NCBI RefSeq assembly: GCF_900167535.1
Contig: NZ_FUYE01000003.1
Coordinates: forward strand, 42,039-106,038
DNA: 64,000 nt
DNA from: Prosthecobacter debontii
Lineage (GTDB): Bacteria; Verrucomicrobiota; Verrucomicrobiia; Verrucomicrobiales; Verrucomicrobiaceae
Reading direction: 5' to 3'
Shown: piece by piece, positions 9,045 through 18,200 of the stretch
Numbering within the stretch: position 1 is the first letter of the stretch
Layout: each line of letters begins with the position of its first letter
Program-made: the position numbers and the translations under genes
Notes under the pieces: generated by a model
The model's input: only the letters and a program-made list of their open reading frames with translations
Database searches by the model: none
What the model was told of the DNA's origin: nothing

Positions 9045-10343
9045 ATGGCTCCCGACTCACTCATTGGCATCATTGGTTTAGGATACGTCGGCCTCCCTCT
9101 TAGTTTACGATTTGCCCAATGTGGCAGCCGAGTCCTAGGCCTCGATATTGATTCTGCAAAAGTGGATAAATTGAATGCAGGCCAGAGCTACATTCTCCAC
9201 ATTTCAGAAACGGACATCGCCTCCGCCGTCACCGAAGGGCGCTTCTCGGCAACCACCGATTTTTCCCGCGCCGCCGAGTGCTCCGCCCTCATCATCTGTG
9301 TGCCGACTCCTTTGGCGCCAGGCAATCAACCTGATCTCAGTTTTGTCCTTAACACAGGCCGAGCCATCGCTCCCTATCTGCAAAAAGGGCAACTCGTCGT
9401 GCTGGAATCCACCACTTACCCAGGGACGACGGACGGCGAACTTCGTGAGGTTCTCGAAGAAGGCTCGGGACTCAAAGCAGGTGTGGATTTCCACCTTGCC
9501 TTCTCGCCGGAGCGCGAAGACCCGGGCAATCCCCTGAGTGACGTCGCCCGCATTCCGAAAGTCATCGGTGGCCTGACCCCCGAATGCCAAAAGCGTGCCA
9601 TGGCGGTATATGGGCGCGCCATTCAGACCCTCGTCCCCGTGGACTCCTGCCGAATTGCCGAGGCGGTTAAACTCACGGAAAACATCTTCCGCGCCGTCAA
9701 CATCGCCATGGTGAACGAACTCAAGGTCGTTTACGACAAGATGGGTATCGATGTCTGGGAAGTGATCGAAGCCGCCAAAACCAAGCCTTTTGGTTTCATG
9801 CCCTTTTACCCCGGCCCGGGCCTCGGCGGGCATTGCATCCCGATTGATCCCTTCTACCTCACTTGGAAAGCTCGCCAGTATGGTCAGGAGACTCGTTTCA
9901 TCGAGCTCGCGGGTGAGGTCAATACGGCCATGCCCAGCTACGTCATCCAGCGTTCCAGTGAAGCGCTGGCTACGGTGGGCAAAGAACTCAGCACCAGTCG
10001 CGTGCTTCTTCTCGGCATCGCCTACAAACCGAATGTGGATGACGACCGCGAAAGCCCCGCCTATGTACTGTGGGAACTCCTCGAAGAAGCCAAGGCCGAT
10101 GTCGCTTACCACGATCCCCACGTGCCAGTGATCCGCCCCTCTCGTGAGCACGGCCACTTCGCAGGACGGGAGAGCGTCGCACTGACGCCGGAGAGCATCG
10201 CCAGTTTTGATCTCGTGTTGCTCGCCACCAATCACAAAGCCGTGGATTATCCCCTCATCGCTGAACACGCGAAACTGATCGTGGATACCCGCAATGCCTT
10301 TGGCAGCCTCCTGAAAGGCAAGCCACATTATCACAAAGCTTAA
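9045..10343 (+). CDS. wbpA: UDP-N-acetylglucosamine 6-dehydrogenase-type nucleotide-sugar dehydrogenase
   Basis: Makes a UDP-uronic acid by two-step NAD oxidation at C6, feeding surface polysaccharide. The ATG at 9045 places the NAD motif GLGYVG at residues 11-16, as in relatives; the upstream in-frame start at 8982 adds an atypical leader. Visible family blocks are [17 protein letters not shown], the lysine in [16 protein letters not shown], and the catalytic Cys264 in [19 protein letters not shown] with GLGGHCIP points to the UDP-GlcNAc/ManNAc 6-dehydrogenase group (WbpA, TviB, WecC) rather than UDP-glucose dehydrogenase. The 4-epimerase downstream favours the WbpA/TviB role, giving UDP-GlcNAcA. 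Confidence 0.85.
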   Translation: MAPDSLIGIIGLGYVGLPLSLRFAQCGSRVLGLDIDSAKVDKLNAGQSYILHISETDIASAVTEGRFSATTDFSRAAECSALIICVPTPLAPGNQPDLSFVLNTGRAIAPYLQKGQLVVLESTTYPGTTDGELREVLEEGSGLKAGVDFHLAFSPEREDPGNPLSDVARIPKVIGGLTPECQKRAMAVYGRAIQTLVPVDSCRIAEAVKLTENIFRAVNIAMVNELKVVYDKMGIDVWEVIEAAKTKPFGFMPFYPGPGLGGHCIPIDPFYLTWKARQYGQETRFIELAGEVNTAMPSYVIQRSSEALATVGKELSTSRVLLLGIAYKPNVDDDRESPAYVLWELLEEAKADVAYHDPHVPVIRPSREHGHFAGRESVALTPESIASFDLVLLATNHKAVDYPLIAEHAKLIVDTRNAFGSLLKGKPHYHKA

Positions 10344-10450
10344 CCCGCTGGTTGTCTAGGAGACAGGGGTCGACTCCATGATCGTCTGCCTTGCTCCTTC
10401 CAACTTTCGCCAACCCCAATCCACAACAGCCCCACCCTGTCCCTTTTCTC

Positions 10451-11386
10451 ATGAAAGCCCTCATTACCGGCGGTGCCGGATTCATCGGTTCTCACATTGC
10501 GGAAGCTCTCTGCGCTCGCGGAGCCAGCGTTGTCATTCTCGACAACCTCAGCCTTGGTAAAGTCGAAAATCTGGCTTGGAAAAAGTCGGGTGATGACCTC
10601 GAATTCATCGAAGGAAGCATCGCTGATGAAGCTCTCTTGGCAAAAATCATGCCGGGCTGTGATTGGGTCTTTCATGAAGGCGCCCTGCCCTCCGTTCCTC
10701 GCTCCGTTGCTCAGCCTTGGGAAAGCAACGTGGACAATCTCGATGGCACTTTGAAGGTCCTCATCGCGGCTCGTGATGCAGGCGTGAAGCGCTTGATGTT
10801 CGCCAGTTCGTCCTCCATTTACGGCGACTCGGACGCTCCGTCTAAACACGAAAGCCTCCCTCCCAACCCGCTCTCGCCCTATGCGCTTCAGAAGTATGGG
10901 AGCGAAAAATACTGCCAGCTCTTCCATCGCCTCTACGGTTTGGAAACCGTCGGTCTGCGTTACTTCAATGTCTTTGGACCTCGCCAAGCCTTCGACTCGC
11001 CCTACTCAGGCGTGATCGCCAAATACTGCACGGCCATGCTCAAAGGTGAGCGCCCTCTCGTTTTCGGTGACGGCCTGCAAGCCCGCGATTTCACCTTCGT
11101 GGACAACGCCGTTTCCGCCAATCTCCTGGCCGCTGAAGCCCCTGCGGAAAAAGTGGCCGGCAAGTTCTTCAACACCGCCGCCGGTGAGTCCATCTCCCTG
11201 CTTCAGCTGATTGAGGAGTTAAACCAACTGACGAACCAAAAGCTCGAACCCGAGTTTCAACCTCCACGTGTAGGTGATGTCCGCAACTCTCTGGCCGATA
11301 TCTCCGCCGCCCGTGATGCCATGGGCTATGAAGTGCTGGTGAACTGGAAAGATGGCGTGGCTCGCACGCTGGATTTCTATCGTTGA
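10451..11386 (+). CDS. NAD-dependent UDP-sugar 4-epimerase (WbpP/TviC type)
   Basis: An extended short-chain dehydrogenase of 311 residues. The ATG at 10451 starts MKALITGGAGFIGSH, with the NAD motif GGAGFIG right at the N-terminus; the upstream extension from 10391 is not family-like. The catalytic pair is in SPYALQKYG (Y144, K148), preceded by SSSIYGD. Enzymes of this group interconvert UDP-GlcNAc/GalNAc or the corresponding uronic acids. Together with the dehydrogenase ~110 bp upstream it would give a two-step route to UDP-GalNAcA, as in the O6 and Vi antigen pathways (family knowledge plus inference). Confidence 0.82.
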   Translation: MKALITGGAGFIGSHIAEALCARGASVVILDNLSLGKVENLAWKKSGDDLEFIEGSIADEALLAKIMPGCDWVFHEGALPSVPRSVAQPWESNVDNLDGTLKVLIAARDAGVKRLMFASSSSIYGDSDAPSKHESLPPNPLSPYALQKYGSEKYCQLFHRLYGLETVGLRYFNVFGPRQAFDSPYSGVIAKYCTAMLKGERPLVFGDGLQARDFTFVDNAVSANLLAAEAPAEKVAGKFFNTAAGESISLLQLIEELNQLTNQKLEPEFQPPRVGDVRNSLADISAARDAMGYEVLVNWKDGVARTLDFYR

Positions 11387-11414
11387 TCGTTAATCAATTC
11401 CTCACGGACTTCCC

Positions 11415-12311
11415 TCACGCCTCCAGCACCCGTTGGATGCGTGAGACGATGTCTTTCAGGCGGGTCAAATCGCCCCCTTTTACCTCGGCGGAGATCCAGC
11501 CTCCGGTGTAGCCGACTTCATCCAAGGCTTTCATCACAGCGGCAAAGTTAATGTCCCCGTCACCGATCTCGCAGTCAAAGCCCGCCCAAGGCCCCTGCTT
11601 CAGGTGCTTCTCCGTACTGTAGTCTTTGATATCCAGTTTAAAGATGCGTTTGCCGCCCAAGGCTCGCACCCAATGCTCCGGCCAACCGAAGCGCGCAATG
11701 TTGCCGATATCAAAGAACCATCCGCAATAGGGGCTGCCGATCTCATCCACAAAACGCACCGCATCCAGCGGGCTCAGGAAGATGTTATTCCAGACGTTTT
11801 CGAGCGCAATCTTGACTCCCGTCTCCTCAGCAACCGGCAGAACCTCACGGGTGGATCGCAGCAGATTTTCATACACCTCCGCATAGCGATGCCCCTCATC
11901 CACGATCCCTGGATACATCAGCACCGTCGTGCCTCCCAGAGCCTTCGTTTGCTGTAGGGACTGCTTGAAAAGCTCCACGCCTTCCTGGCGCAATTTCTCG
12001 TCGGAAGATCCCATCTGCCGACCACCTTTGGGACACACCGTCCCCGGCACAACAACACCGGTTTTCTGGATCGCTTCCAGCATTTCGGCCACCTCTTCAT
12101 CCTTGAATGGGCCTCCAGGCTCAAGCCCATCAAAACCCGCTTGCTTGGCGATTTCAAACTTCTCCAGCATCGTCTTGCCATCTTTGATCATGCCGAGCTT
12201 AGCCGCGATCTTGATCGGCCGCCTTGTCGCAGCCTGAACCTGACCTAACCAAGAGGATGACACACCCGCAGCCAGGACCGATGGAATGAAACGACGTCGA
12301 GAGATAAGCAT
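11415..12311 (-). CDS. Exported sugar phosphate isomerase/epimerase-like TIM barrel
   Basis: A 298-residue xylose-isomerase-like protein. The N-terminus is a Tat-like signal (SRRRFIPSVLAAG, ending near VQAA), so the enzyme is probably exported folded. Metal-binding positions of the family are suggested by the Glu in KIALENVWN, the Asp in GWFFDIGN, the His/Asp region KLDIKDY and the Glu in WISAEVKGG. Substrate unknown; relatives act on hydroxypyruvate, inosose or 3-keto sugars. The gene is convergent with the epimerase and followed on the same strand by no close partner. Confidence 0.75.
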   Translation of the reverse strand: MLISRRRFIPSVLAAGVSSSWLGQVQAATRRPIKIAAKLGMIKDGKTMLEKFEIAKQAGFDGLEPGGPFKDEEVAEMLEAIQKTGVVVPGTVCPKGGRQMGSSDEKLRQEGVELFKQSLQQTKALGGTTVLMYPGIVDEGHRYAEVYENLLRSTREVLPVAEETGVKIALENVWNNIFLSPLDAVRFVDEIGSPYCGWFFDIGNIARFGWPEHWVRALGGKRIFKLDIKDYSTEKHLKQGPWAGFDCEIGDGDINFAAVMKALDEVGYTGGWISAEVKGGDLTRLKDIVSRIQRVLEA

Positions 12312-12377
12312 GTTCCCTCTACGTCCGTAGCACGCCCGTATTTATGATGTTTTCGTGACCAAAATGCATGCAGCGGA

Positions 12378-13100
12378 TCATTTCCTGATCCAACGCGTCC
12401 CGAGAGCGACACTCCACTGATATTTGCGAGCGTGCTCACGAATCAAAAACGGCAGGTTCTTTTCCAGATCCAATTCGAAGTGCGTTGCGAGCTCTTGTTT
12501 TAACCAATCCCGTGTCGAACCCGTGGGCCAATGACCTTTCGGTGTAAACTCCTCCAGCCAAGTGCATGGGGTCGCCAACAGAAGTTGCCCGCCTGGTTTC
12601 ACTAGGTCAGGTAACCGTGAGATCAGCAAAGCGGGATCCGTCAATCGGCACAGCAAGTTAGCGGCATGCACGAGATCGAAGCTGCCGAGGTCCTCGCGCA
12701 AATGCATGGCATCGCCTTGCTCGAACTTCACGCGATCGCATGGGCAATCCACAGGCACTTTGGCCGCTAAGCGAGTCGTCGCCGCCGCCTCATCCAACCG
12801 GAGGTAAGACAACTCATTCCAAGTCAATGCCGTCGCCGCTTCGATGAAGCTGTGACTGTAATCAATCCCGACCACCGACTCAGCATGCTTGGCGAGTTCA
12901 AACGACGAACGCCCGACTGCACAGCCGAGATCCAAGGCTATGTGGATCGGTTTATCCAAATCCGCCAGCTCCGTCACCGTCCGCACCGCAAACCCCAACG
13001 CCGACTTGGGCCCCTCCTCCCACGGCAGCACCTCATGCGGAGCTCCGTAGTGAAAGAGCAGGTATTCATCGAGCAGGCGACGGGTTTCGTAGATGTTCAC
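12378..13100 (-). CDS. Putative 4-mercaptohistidine N1-methyltransferase (OvoA C-terminal-like)
   Basis: A 240-residue SAM-dependent methyltransferase that resembles the C-terminal methyltransferase domain of OvoA, which completes ovothiol synthesis by N-methylating 4-mercaptohistidine. The characteristic N-terminal block is present: YETRRLLDEYLLFHYG, then LPWEEGPKSALGF. The SAM motif I is in ALDLGCAVGRSSFE and the Asp at the next strand end in VVGIDYSHS. Here the domain is a free-standing protein, as known for some bacteria in which the sulfoxide synthase is encoded separately. No ovoA-like synthase is in this window. The assignment rests on motif resemblance only. Confidence 0.72.
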   Translation of the reverse strand: MNIYETRRLLDEYLLFHYGAPHEVLPWEEGPKSALGFAVRTVTELADLDKPIHIALDLGCAVGRSSFELAKHAESVVGIDYSHSFIEAATALTWNELSYLRLDEAAATTRLAAKVPVDCPCDRVKFEQGDAMHLREDLGSFDLVHAANLLCRLTDPALLISRLPDLVKPGGQLLLATPCTWLEEFTPKGHWPTGSTRDWLKQELATHFELDLEKNLPFLIREHARKYQWSVALGTRWIRK

Positions 13101-13120
13101 GCGGGATCGGGACCTTTTTA

Positions 13121-13225
13121 GACAGGATGGACATGATTTTCAGGATTAACAAAATTGGATAACAGATCATCGGTTAGACTCCTTCAAAGCCTCCTGTGAA
13201 TCCTGAAAATCTTGTTAATCCTGTC
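13121..13225. repeat. Inverted pair of ~32-bp AGGATTnACA-type repeats
   Basis: Two related ~32-bp arms lie at 13121-13152 and, in reverse orientation, at 13194-13225, between two same-strand genes. Both read GACAGGAT, then ACA, GATTTTCAGGATT and ACA, with a few mismatches, and both contain an internal ~10-bp periodicity of AGGATTnACA. They could form a long imperfect hairpin. Poly-A/T tracts sit just outside both arms. Confidence 0.8.
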
Positions 13226-13236
13226 AGAAAAAGACA

Positions 13237-14418
13237 CTACTCAGCAGCCAGAGCTTCCAGCAGATACTTGGCCGGCTGGAAGTGCTCGATCAGGATTTCG
13301 TGCTGATCACCGCGCTGCATCCGCACCTGTTTAATATCGAAGTTTGGTGTTTTGTGAGGGGCAAAGAGGATATCATCATGCGTGGCATTCTGATGTCGTT
13401 TGAACTGAGCCGGCGTAATGTGGCCACCGAGATGATCGTCGCGCCCCGTGGCCATGTGGCAGGTGCCCAGCACTTTTTCATCCTGAATATCAGCGCCTGA
13501 AACAGGCAGCACCTGAGTGCCAAAACCGAGTTCCCCAAGCACGCCCGTCATCGGATCGTCTTGAAGCTTGGCGTTGTGAACATCAATGGTGGCCTGATCC
13601 CCAGCGATGAGCTCGCTCTTGATGATGCGTCCACCCGTGACCGTGAGTTTCCCCAGGGTGCCGTTTTCATACTTCATGGGGAAGAAACCTTCCGCACCTG
13701 TCGGCACGAAATAGACCTCGCCCGCCGGTAGGTTAGCCACGTCTGGCGTGGTGCCACGGCAGAGGCCATGGCTTTTCTGGGCCTCCTGGCCACTCAGTTC
13801 AAGCTTGGCCGTGAGAATCTCACCGCTTTCGAGAGCAAAGTCGATCTCCACAGAGTCGGCCTTGGTCATGGCCAAACGCAGTTTTTCAGCATCACGGCTG
13901 ACTTCATCATAATCGACCGCAAGGCCGGTATTGAGGATGATGTCGTTAAGACCATGCAGAGTCGCGCCACGGAATCCATACTGCTTGGCAAAGGCGGTGA
14001 GAGGCGCTGTGGCGGAGAAGGTGGAGATGCACAGAATGATGTCGTAGTTCGGGTAAATATCCTTCTCTAGACTCAGTGCCTTGCCTTCCATGTCCACGCA
14101 CTCATCGGGGAGATCCAGATTGCTGCCGCCGGTCTGCTGGTAGGCATACATTTCGCCGCCCTTCATGGCCAGCTCATCGAGCACGCCGTTTTTCAGCCCC
14201 AGGTAAAAGTGCTTGTGGGCTTGACGTTGCACAGCCCGCTCTGGATTTTCCAAGAAAGCCATGCCTTGGGCCTCTGCGAGGTCTGGCAGATCAATGAGGA
14301 TACAAACTTTACAGCCAAAAGTGGGCTGAAAAACGGTATGTAGGAGACGATAGAGATCGAACTTGGGGAAAGTGCGGCTATTCGCCGTCGTCTGAACGGT
14401 GGGCATGGCAGCGGACAT
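13237..14418 (-). CDS. M29-like metallo-aminopeptidase
   Basis: A 393-residue protein when started at 14418 (MSAAMPT); the open frame extends to 14529 but that would bring the start to within 4 bp of the divergent SDR gene. The C-terminal half shows blocks seen in thermophilic-type (M29) aminopeptidases: LPAGEVYFVPTGAEG, with a metal-ligand Glu, and CHMATGRDDHLGGH, with candidate His/Asp ligands. An N-terminal block (FGCKVCILIDLPDLA) matches the expected start of the M29 fold. Conservation with classic AmpS is partial, so the assignment is at family level. It would release N-terminal residues from peptides in the cytoplasm. Confidence 0.65.
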   Translation of the reverse strand: MSAAMPTVQTTANSRTFPKFDLYRLLHTVFQPTFGCKVCILIDLPDLAEAQGMAFLENPERAVQRQAHKHFYLGLKNGVLDELAMKGGEMYAYQQTGGSNLDLPDECVDMEGKALSLEKDIYPNYDIILCISTFSATAPLTAFAKQYGFRGATLHGLNDIILNTGLAVDYDEVSRDAEKLRLAMTKADSVEIDFALESGEILTAKLELSGQEAQKSHGLCRGTTPDVANLPAGEVYFVPTGAEGFFPMKYENGTLGKLTVTGGRIIKSELIAGDQATIDVHNAKLQDDPMTGVLGELGFGTQVLPVSGADIQDEKVLGTCHMATGRDDHLGGHITPAQFKRHQNATHDDILFAPHKTPNFDIKQVRMQRGDQHEILIEHFQPAKYLLEALAAE

Positions 14419-14532
14419 GATGAAAGAGAGTGTGATTCGGGTAAAGCGCAATACGGCGTCAAAGGACTTCACGGGCGCGGTTTTCTTTTGGGAAATGGCT
14501 CCTTTGTGGGAAGAATGCACTGAAAACACCCC

Positions 14533-15225
14533 ATGAAGAAGCCCAAAATCGTTCTGATCACCGGCTGTAGCCGCGGCCTTGGCCGAGCCATGATCCCTGA
14601 GTTCATCGCCCGTGGATGGACAGTCGCAGGCTGTGCACGCGACGAACAGATGATTTCCGCCCTACAGAAAGAGTTCCCTCAGCCGCATTGGTTCCAGCCC
14701 TGCGATGTCGCCCACGCCGATATCGTCGAGCATTTTTGTCACCTCCTCCAAAAACACTGCGGACTCCCGGATCTCGTGCTCAACAATGCCGCCATCGTCA
14801 ATGCCAATGCTCCGATCTGGGAAGTGAGCGCGGATGAGTTTGACCGAGTCGTGGATATCAACATCAAAGGCCCGACCCATGTGATGCGTCATCTGCTGCC
14901 ACCCATGCTGGAGCGGGGCAGCGGTGTCATTGTCAATTTTTCCTCGGGTTGGGGCCGCTGCACCGCCCCCGAGGTGGCCCCCTACTGCGCCACGAAATAC
15001 GCCATTGAAGGTCTGTCTCAGGCCGTGGCTCAGGAGACCGGTGGTAAGGTGGCTGTCATTCCTTTAAACCCAGGCATCATTGATACCCGAATGCTGCGCA
15101 GTTGCTTCGGTCATGATGCCGGGCACTACCCTGGTCCCGAGGTGTGGGCAAGAACAGCGGTGCCTTTTTTGATTGGCCTCGGCCCCAAGGACAACGGTCG
15201 CCCCCTGACGGCTCCCGGTGGGTAA
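14533..15225 (+). CDS. Short-chain dehydrogenase/reductase
   Basis: A 230-residue classical SDR. NAD(P) binding motif TGCSRGLGRA (residues 10-19), the NNA block (LNNAAIV), the catalytic Ser in NFSSGWG and the Y-x3-K pair in APYCATKYAIEG are all present, followed by PLNPGIIDT. The Arg after the glycine motif (CARDE) favours NADP(H). Substrate unknown. It is divergent from the M29-like gene and convergent with the helicase, so it is probably transcribed alone. Confidence 0.85.
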   Translation: MKKPKIVLITGCSRGLGRAMIPEFIARGWTVAGCARDEQMISALQKEFPQPHWFQPCDVAHADIVEHFCHLLQKHCGLPDLVLNNAAIVNANAPIWEVSADEFDRVVDINIKGPTHVMRHLLPPMLERGSGVIVNFSSGWGRCTAPEVAPYCATKYAIEGLSQAVAQETGGKVAVIPLNPGIIDTRMLRSCFGHDAGHYPGPEVWARTAVPFLIGLGPKDNGRPLTAPGG

Positions 15226-15237
15226 GTCGAATCACTC

Positions 15238-18200
15238 TCACTCCACCATAGAAGCAATCTGTTTGTCGGAAGGCGGGGCGGAGAGGCGATCATGCCCAGC
15301 TTTCACCTGCTGCAGCATCTCTTCAAATCGGCGAAACAAAACGGGCGACCAAAGACGCTGGATCTCCCAGCCTTGAGTGCGCAGAACTCGGGTGCGGAAG
15401 ATATCCCACTCGATCGGGTCAGGGGTCTTGTGAAAACGACTGAAGTCGGTGAGCACACCCACCGTCACATCCGCAGGCATCAGCGGATGAATGCAGGCCA
15501 CGTCCACGCAAAAACCCTCATTGCCCCAATGGATGTGTATGCCCGTCTCATGACGATCCAGCATCGCTTGCCCCAGAGCTGTGGCCAGCCGTGAGGGAGT
15601 CGCAGTTTCCCACGCCTTCAACTCAGGCTTCGCATCCCTGCGCATTTTCTCCAAGTCCTCTTGATAACTCGCAAAGACCTCGGCCAGACGTTCCGCATAA
15701 CGCAGGTAGGCATAGAGCTGCAATCGTCCATTCGGGATCTGGCCGGGAGGCACCGCTTCCACGGCGGTGTATTCAGCAGTGGGAATGGAAGTGAGAACAT
15801 GCACCGCATCACGCGCACGGGTCACCAGCACATTGAGACGACGTCCTCCTTCCCGTTGCGATAGGGCTCCAAAGTTACGTCGGAACTTGCCCTGGGTGTC
15901 GGGACCGAATGTGGTGCTGATGATCATCACATCGCGTTCATCCCCTTGCACATTTTCGAGGTTTTTGACAAAGAGCCCCTCGAAGGAATCCCGGCCTTTG
16001 CGGGTCTTGGCCGCTTCATACTTGCGGGCAAATTCAGCGTCACTTTCCACCCGCTTGGCGAGCGCTTCATGAATCGCCTCTTTTTGTGTGAGATTAAAAC
16101 ACGCCACACCAATGGAAGGTGGATTCGGCTCAGCCAGAAGTTCGGCGATGAGATTCACCGCAGCCTCGGCTTCCTGCACATTGGCCCTCTCGGCATACAC
16201 GCCATTGACACGATGCAGACGGATCGGTGTGCTCAGGGCCTTATTGCGTGGATGACCGGGAATAGGCTGCAGGCGTGAGCCGTAATATTGCTCATTGGAG
16301 AAGCCGATCAGCGCCTCATTCCGACTGCGATAGTGGACATCCAAATAGGCCTCACGAACATCCAGATTGAGGGCTGCCGTCAGTAAGTCTTCAGCCTCTT
16401 GCTGTTGCTGATAAAACAATTCCTCCGCTGTTTCCGCATCACTATCACCAGAGTCCGCCAAGGCCGACTCAAAGAAACGCGTGGGGGGTAACTGTTTCTG
16501 GTCACCTGCAATCACGACACGATGTCCACGGAGCAAAACGGGTAGAGCCTCTTCCAAACGACACTGGGAAGCCTCGTCAAAAATGACCACATCGAAAATG
16601 GCATTGCGCGGAAAAATCTGAGCGACCGTGGAAGGACTGGCCATCCAGACGGGGCAGAGATCAAAGAGTGGATCTCCTCCTTCCACTTCGGCCCCCGTCG
16701 CCAGCATCTGGCGTAGCTTCAGCGCCTTCTTGCCACGCACATAAAGACGTTGCCTCAGACCTACCCCGAGCTTGTTGAGTTGAGAGCCTGTACTCGCCAA
16801 CAAACGACCACGCTGATGAGTCACCCAAAGAAAGCGAACATAGTTCCGCACATGCACCACCTTGTCCTGAGATAGTCGCAGAAAAGCATCGAAGGCCGCC
16901 TCAATCCTCTCCCCATCAATCGCCGCCAAGGCTGGATCATGATGCAAGCGATCCCGCAACAGGTTCTCGACCGCCTGGTGTATGAACGCGGCCTGAATGT
17001 CCTCCGCTGGCACGGCCTCCCGAAGCATCTGCTTGGCAGGTTCTTGCATGAGCGTCGGGAGCTGCTCCAACGCATGCTGGAGACGCACGATGTCTTCCAA
17101 CGAGGTGAGATGAACAAGCCAAGCATGAGTGATCTGCTGCGCTGGCTCTTCCCCCAACCAACGTTCGATAAAACCGTTCTCCACCCCTGCGAGAAACAAA
17201 CCACTTTGTCTCACCAGTTGACTGAGATGATGCAAAGCCTGCGCCCACCGCACTTCTTGGGTTAAACCATCGGCCAGCCTATAGACGGCCGTTGGATCAT
17301 CCAGATGAGCTTGCAGCACATCTGCCGCTCCGAGGGTTTGGAAGAGATCCAGAAGTTCCCAGGTGTTTTGGATCAACTTTACCCGTGTTTGCATCTCGCC
17401 ATCATCCAGCCAGGCAACCTCAGCAGCCGTCACTCGACCTAACCAATCGTTAACCAGAAGACGACTTTTCACCTCTCGATAAAAGGCCAGCCCTTGCTGC
17501 CAACCTGCATCGAGGCTCAGCCCCAAAGGGACCAAAGCTGCAGTAGCGGCTTTCTTCGCTGATCCAGCAAAGAGCTTCTTGAAAAAGCTCCCCGCAATCG
17601 GTTCCCACGCCTGTAGAGCTGCGAGGTGTTGATTGGCCGCCGCCAAGGTCAACACACCCGCGCTGCGGGCCCCGCTAAGCATCGCCCGATCCAACGGTGT
17701 TTCCGACTGTTGAAGCCAAGCCTGCACCTCAGGAAGCTCACGCTTCCATTCCTGACGTTTGGGCGCAGCCACTCGCGCTATAATCCCTGCAAGTGTGAGG
17801 TCGGCGCTAACGGCGATTTCCCGGAGCAGCGCCACCGCCGATTCACGCACCGCCGCCTGATTCACCAAGGGTTTGGCCGTATCCAAGGGAATGATAAGCA
17901 CATTCGGACGATCTGCATCCGCCTGTTTCGCCGCTGCATCCAGAGTCTCAAACACCGCATGTGTATCGCGAGTCGAACGCGTTAAAAAATCGGCCAGACC
18001 GATCCCTAACAAATCTCGAAAAGGATTGGTGGGATAACCAGCCTTCTCAGCGCGGCGCACCATCTCATCCACAGTCGTCGCAGCCGCCTCGACCTCGGCG
18101 AGTTGCAAGCCGGGAATCTTATCGAACACAGGCGCATCGGCTTTCGCTGCATGACTCAACCATTGACCTAACAAATCATGAAAACTCCGCTCCGCTGGAT

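Noticed and set aside
9204..10334. 376-codon frame on the - strand opposite the nucleotide-sugar dehydrogenase
   Set aside because: Fully antisense to a gene with all catalytic motifs; no recognisable domain.
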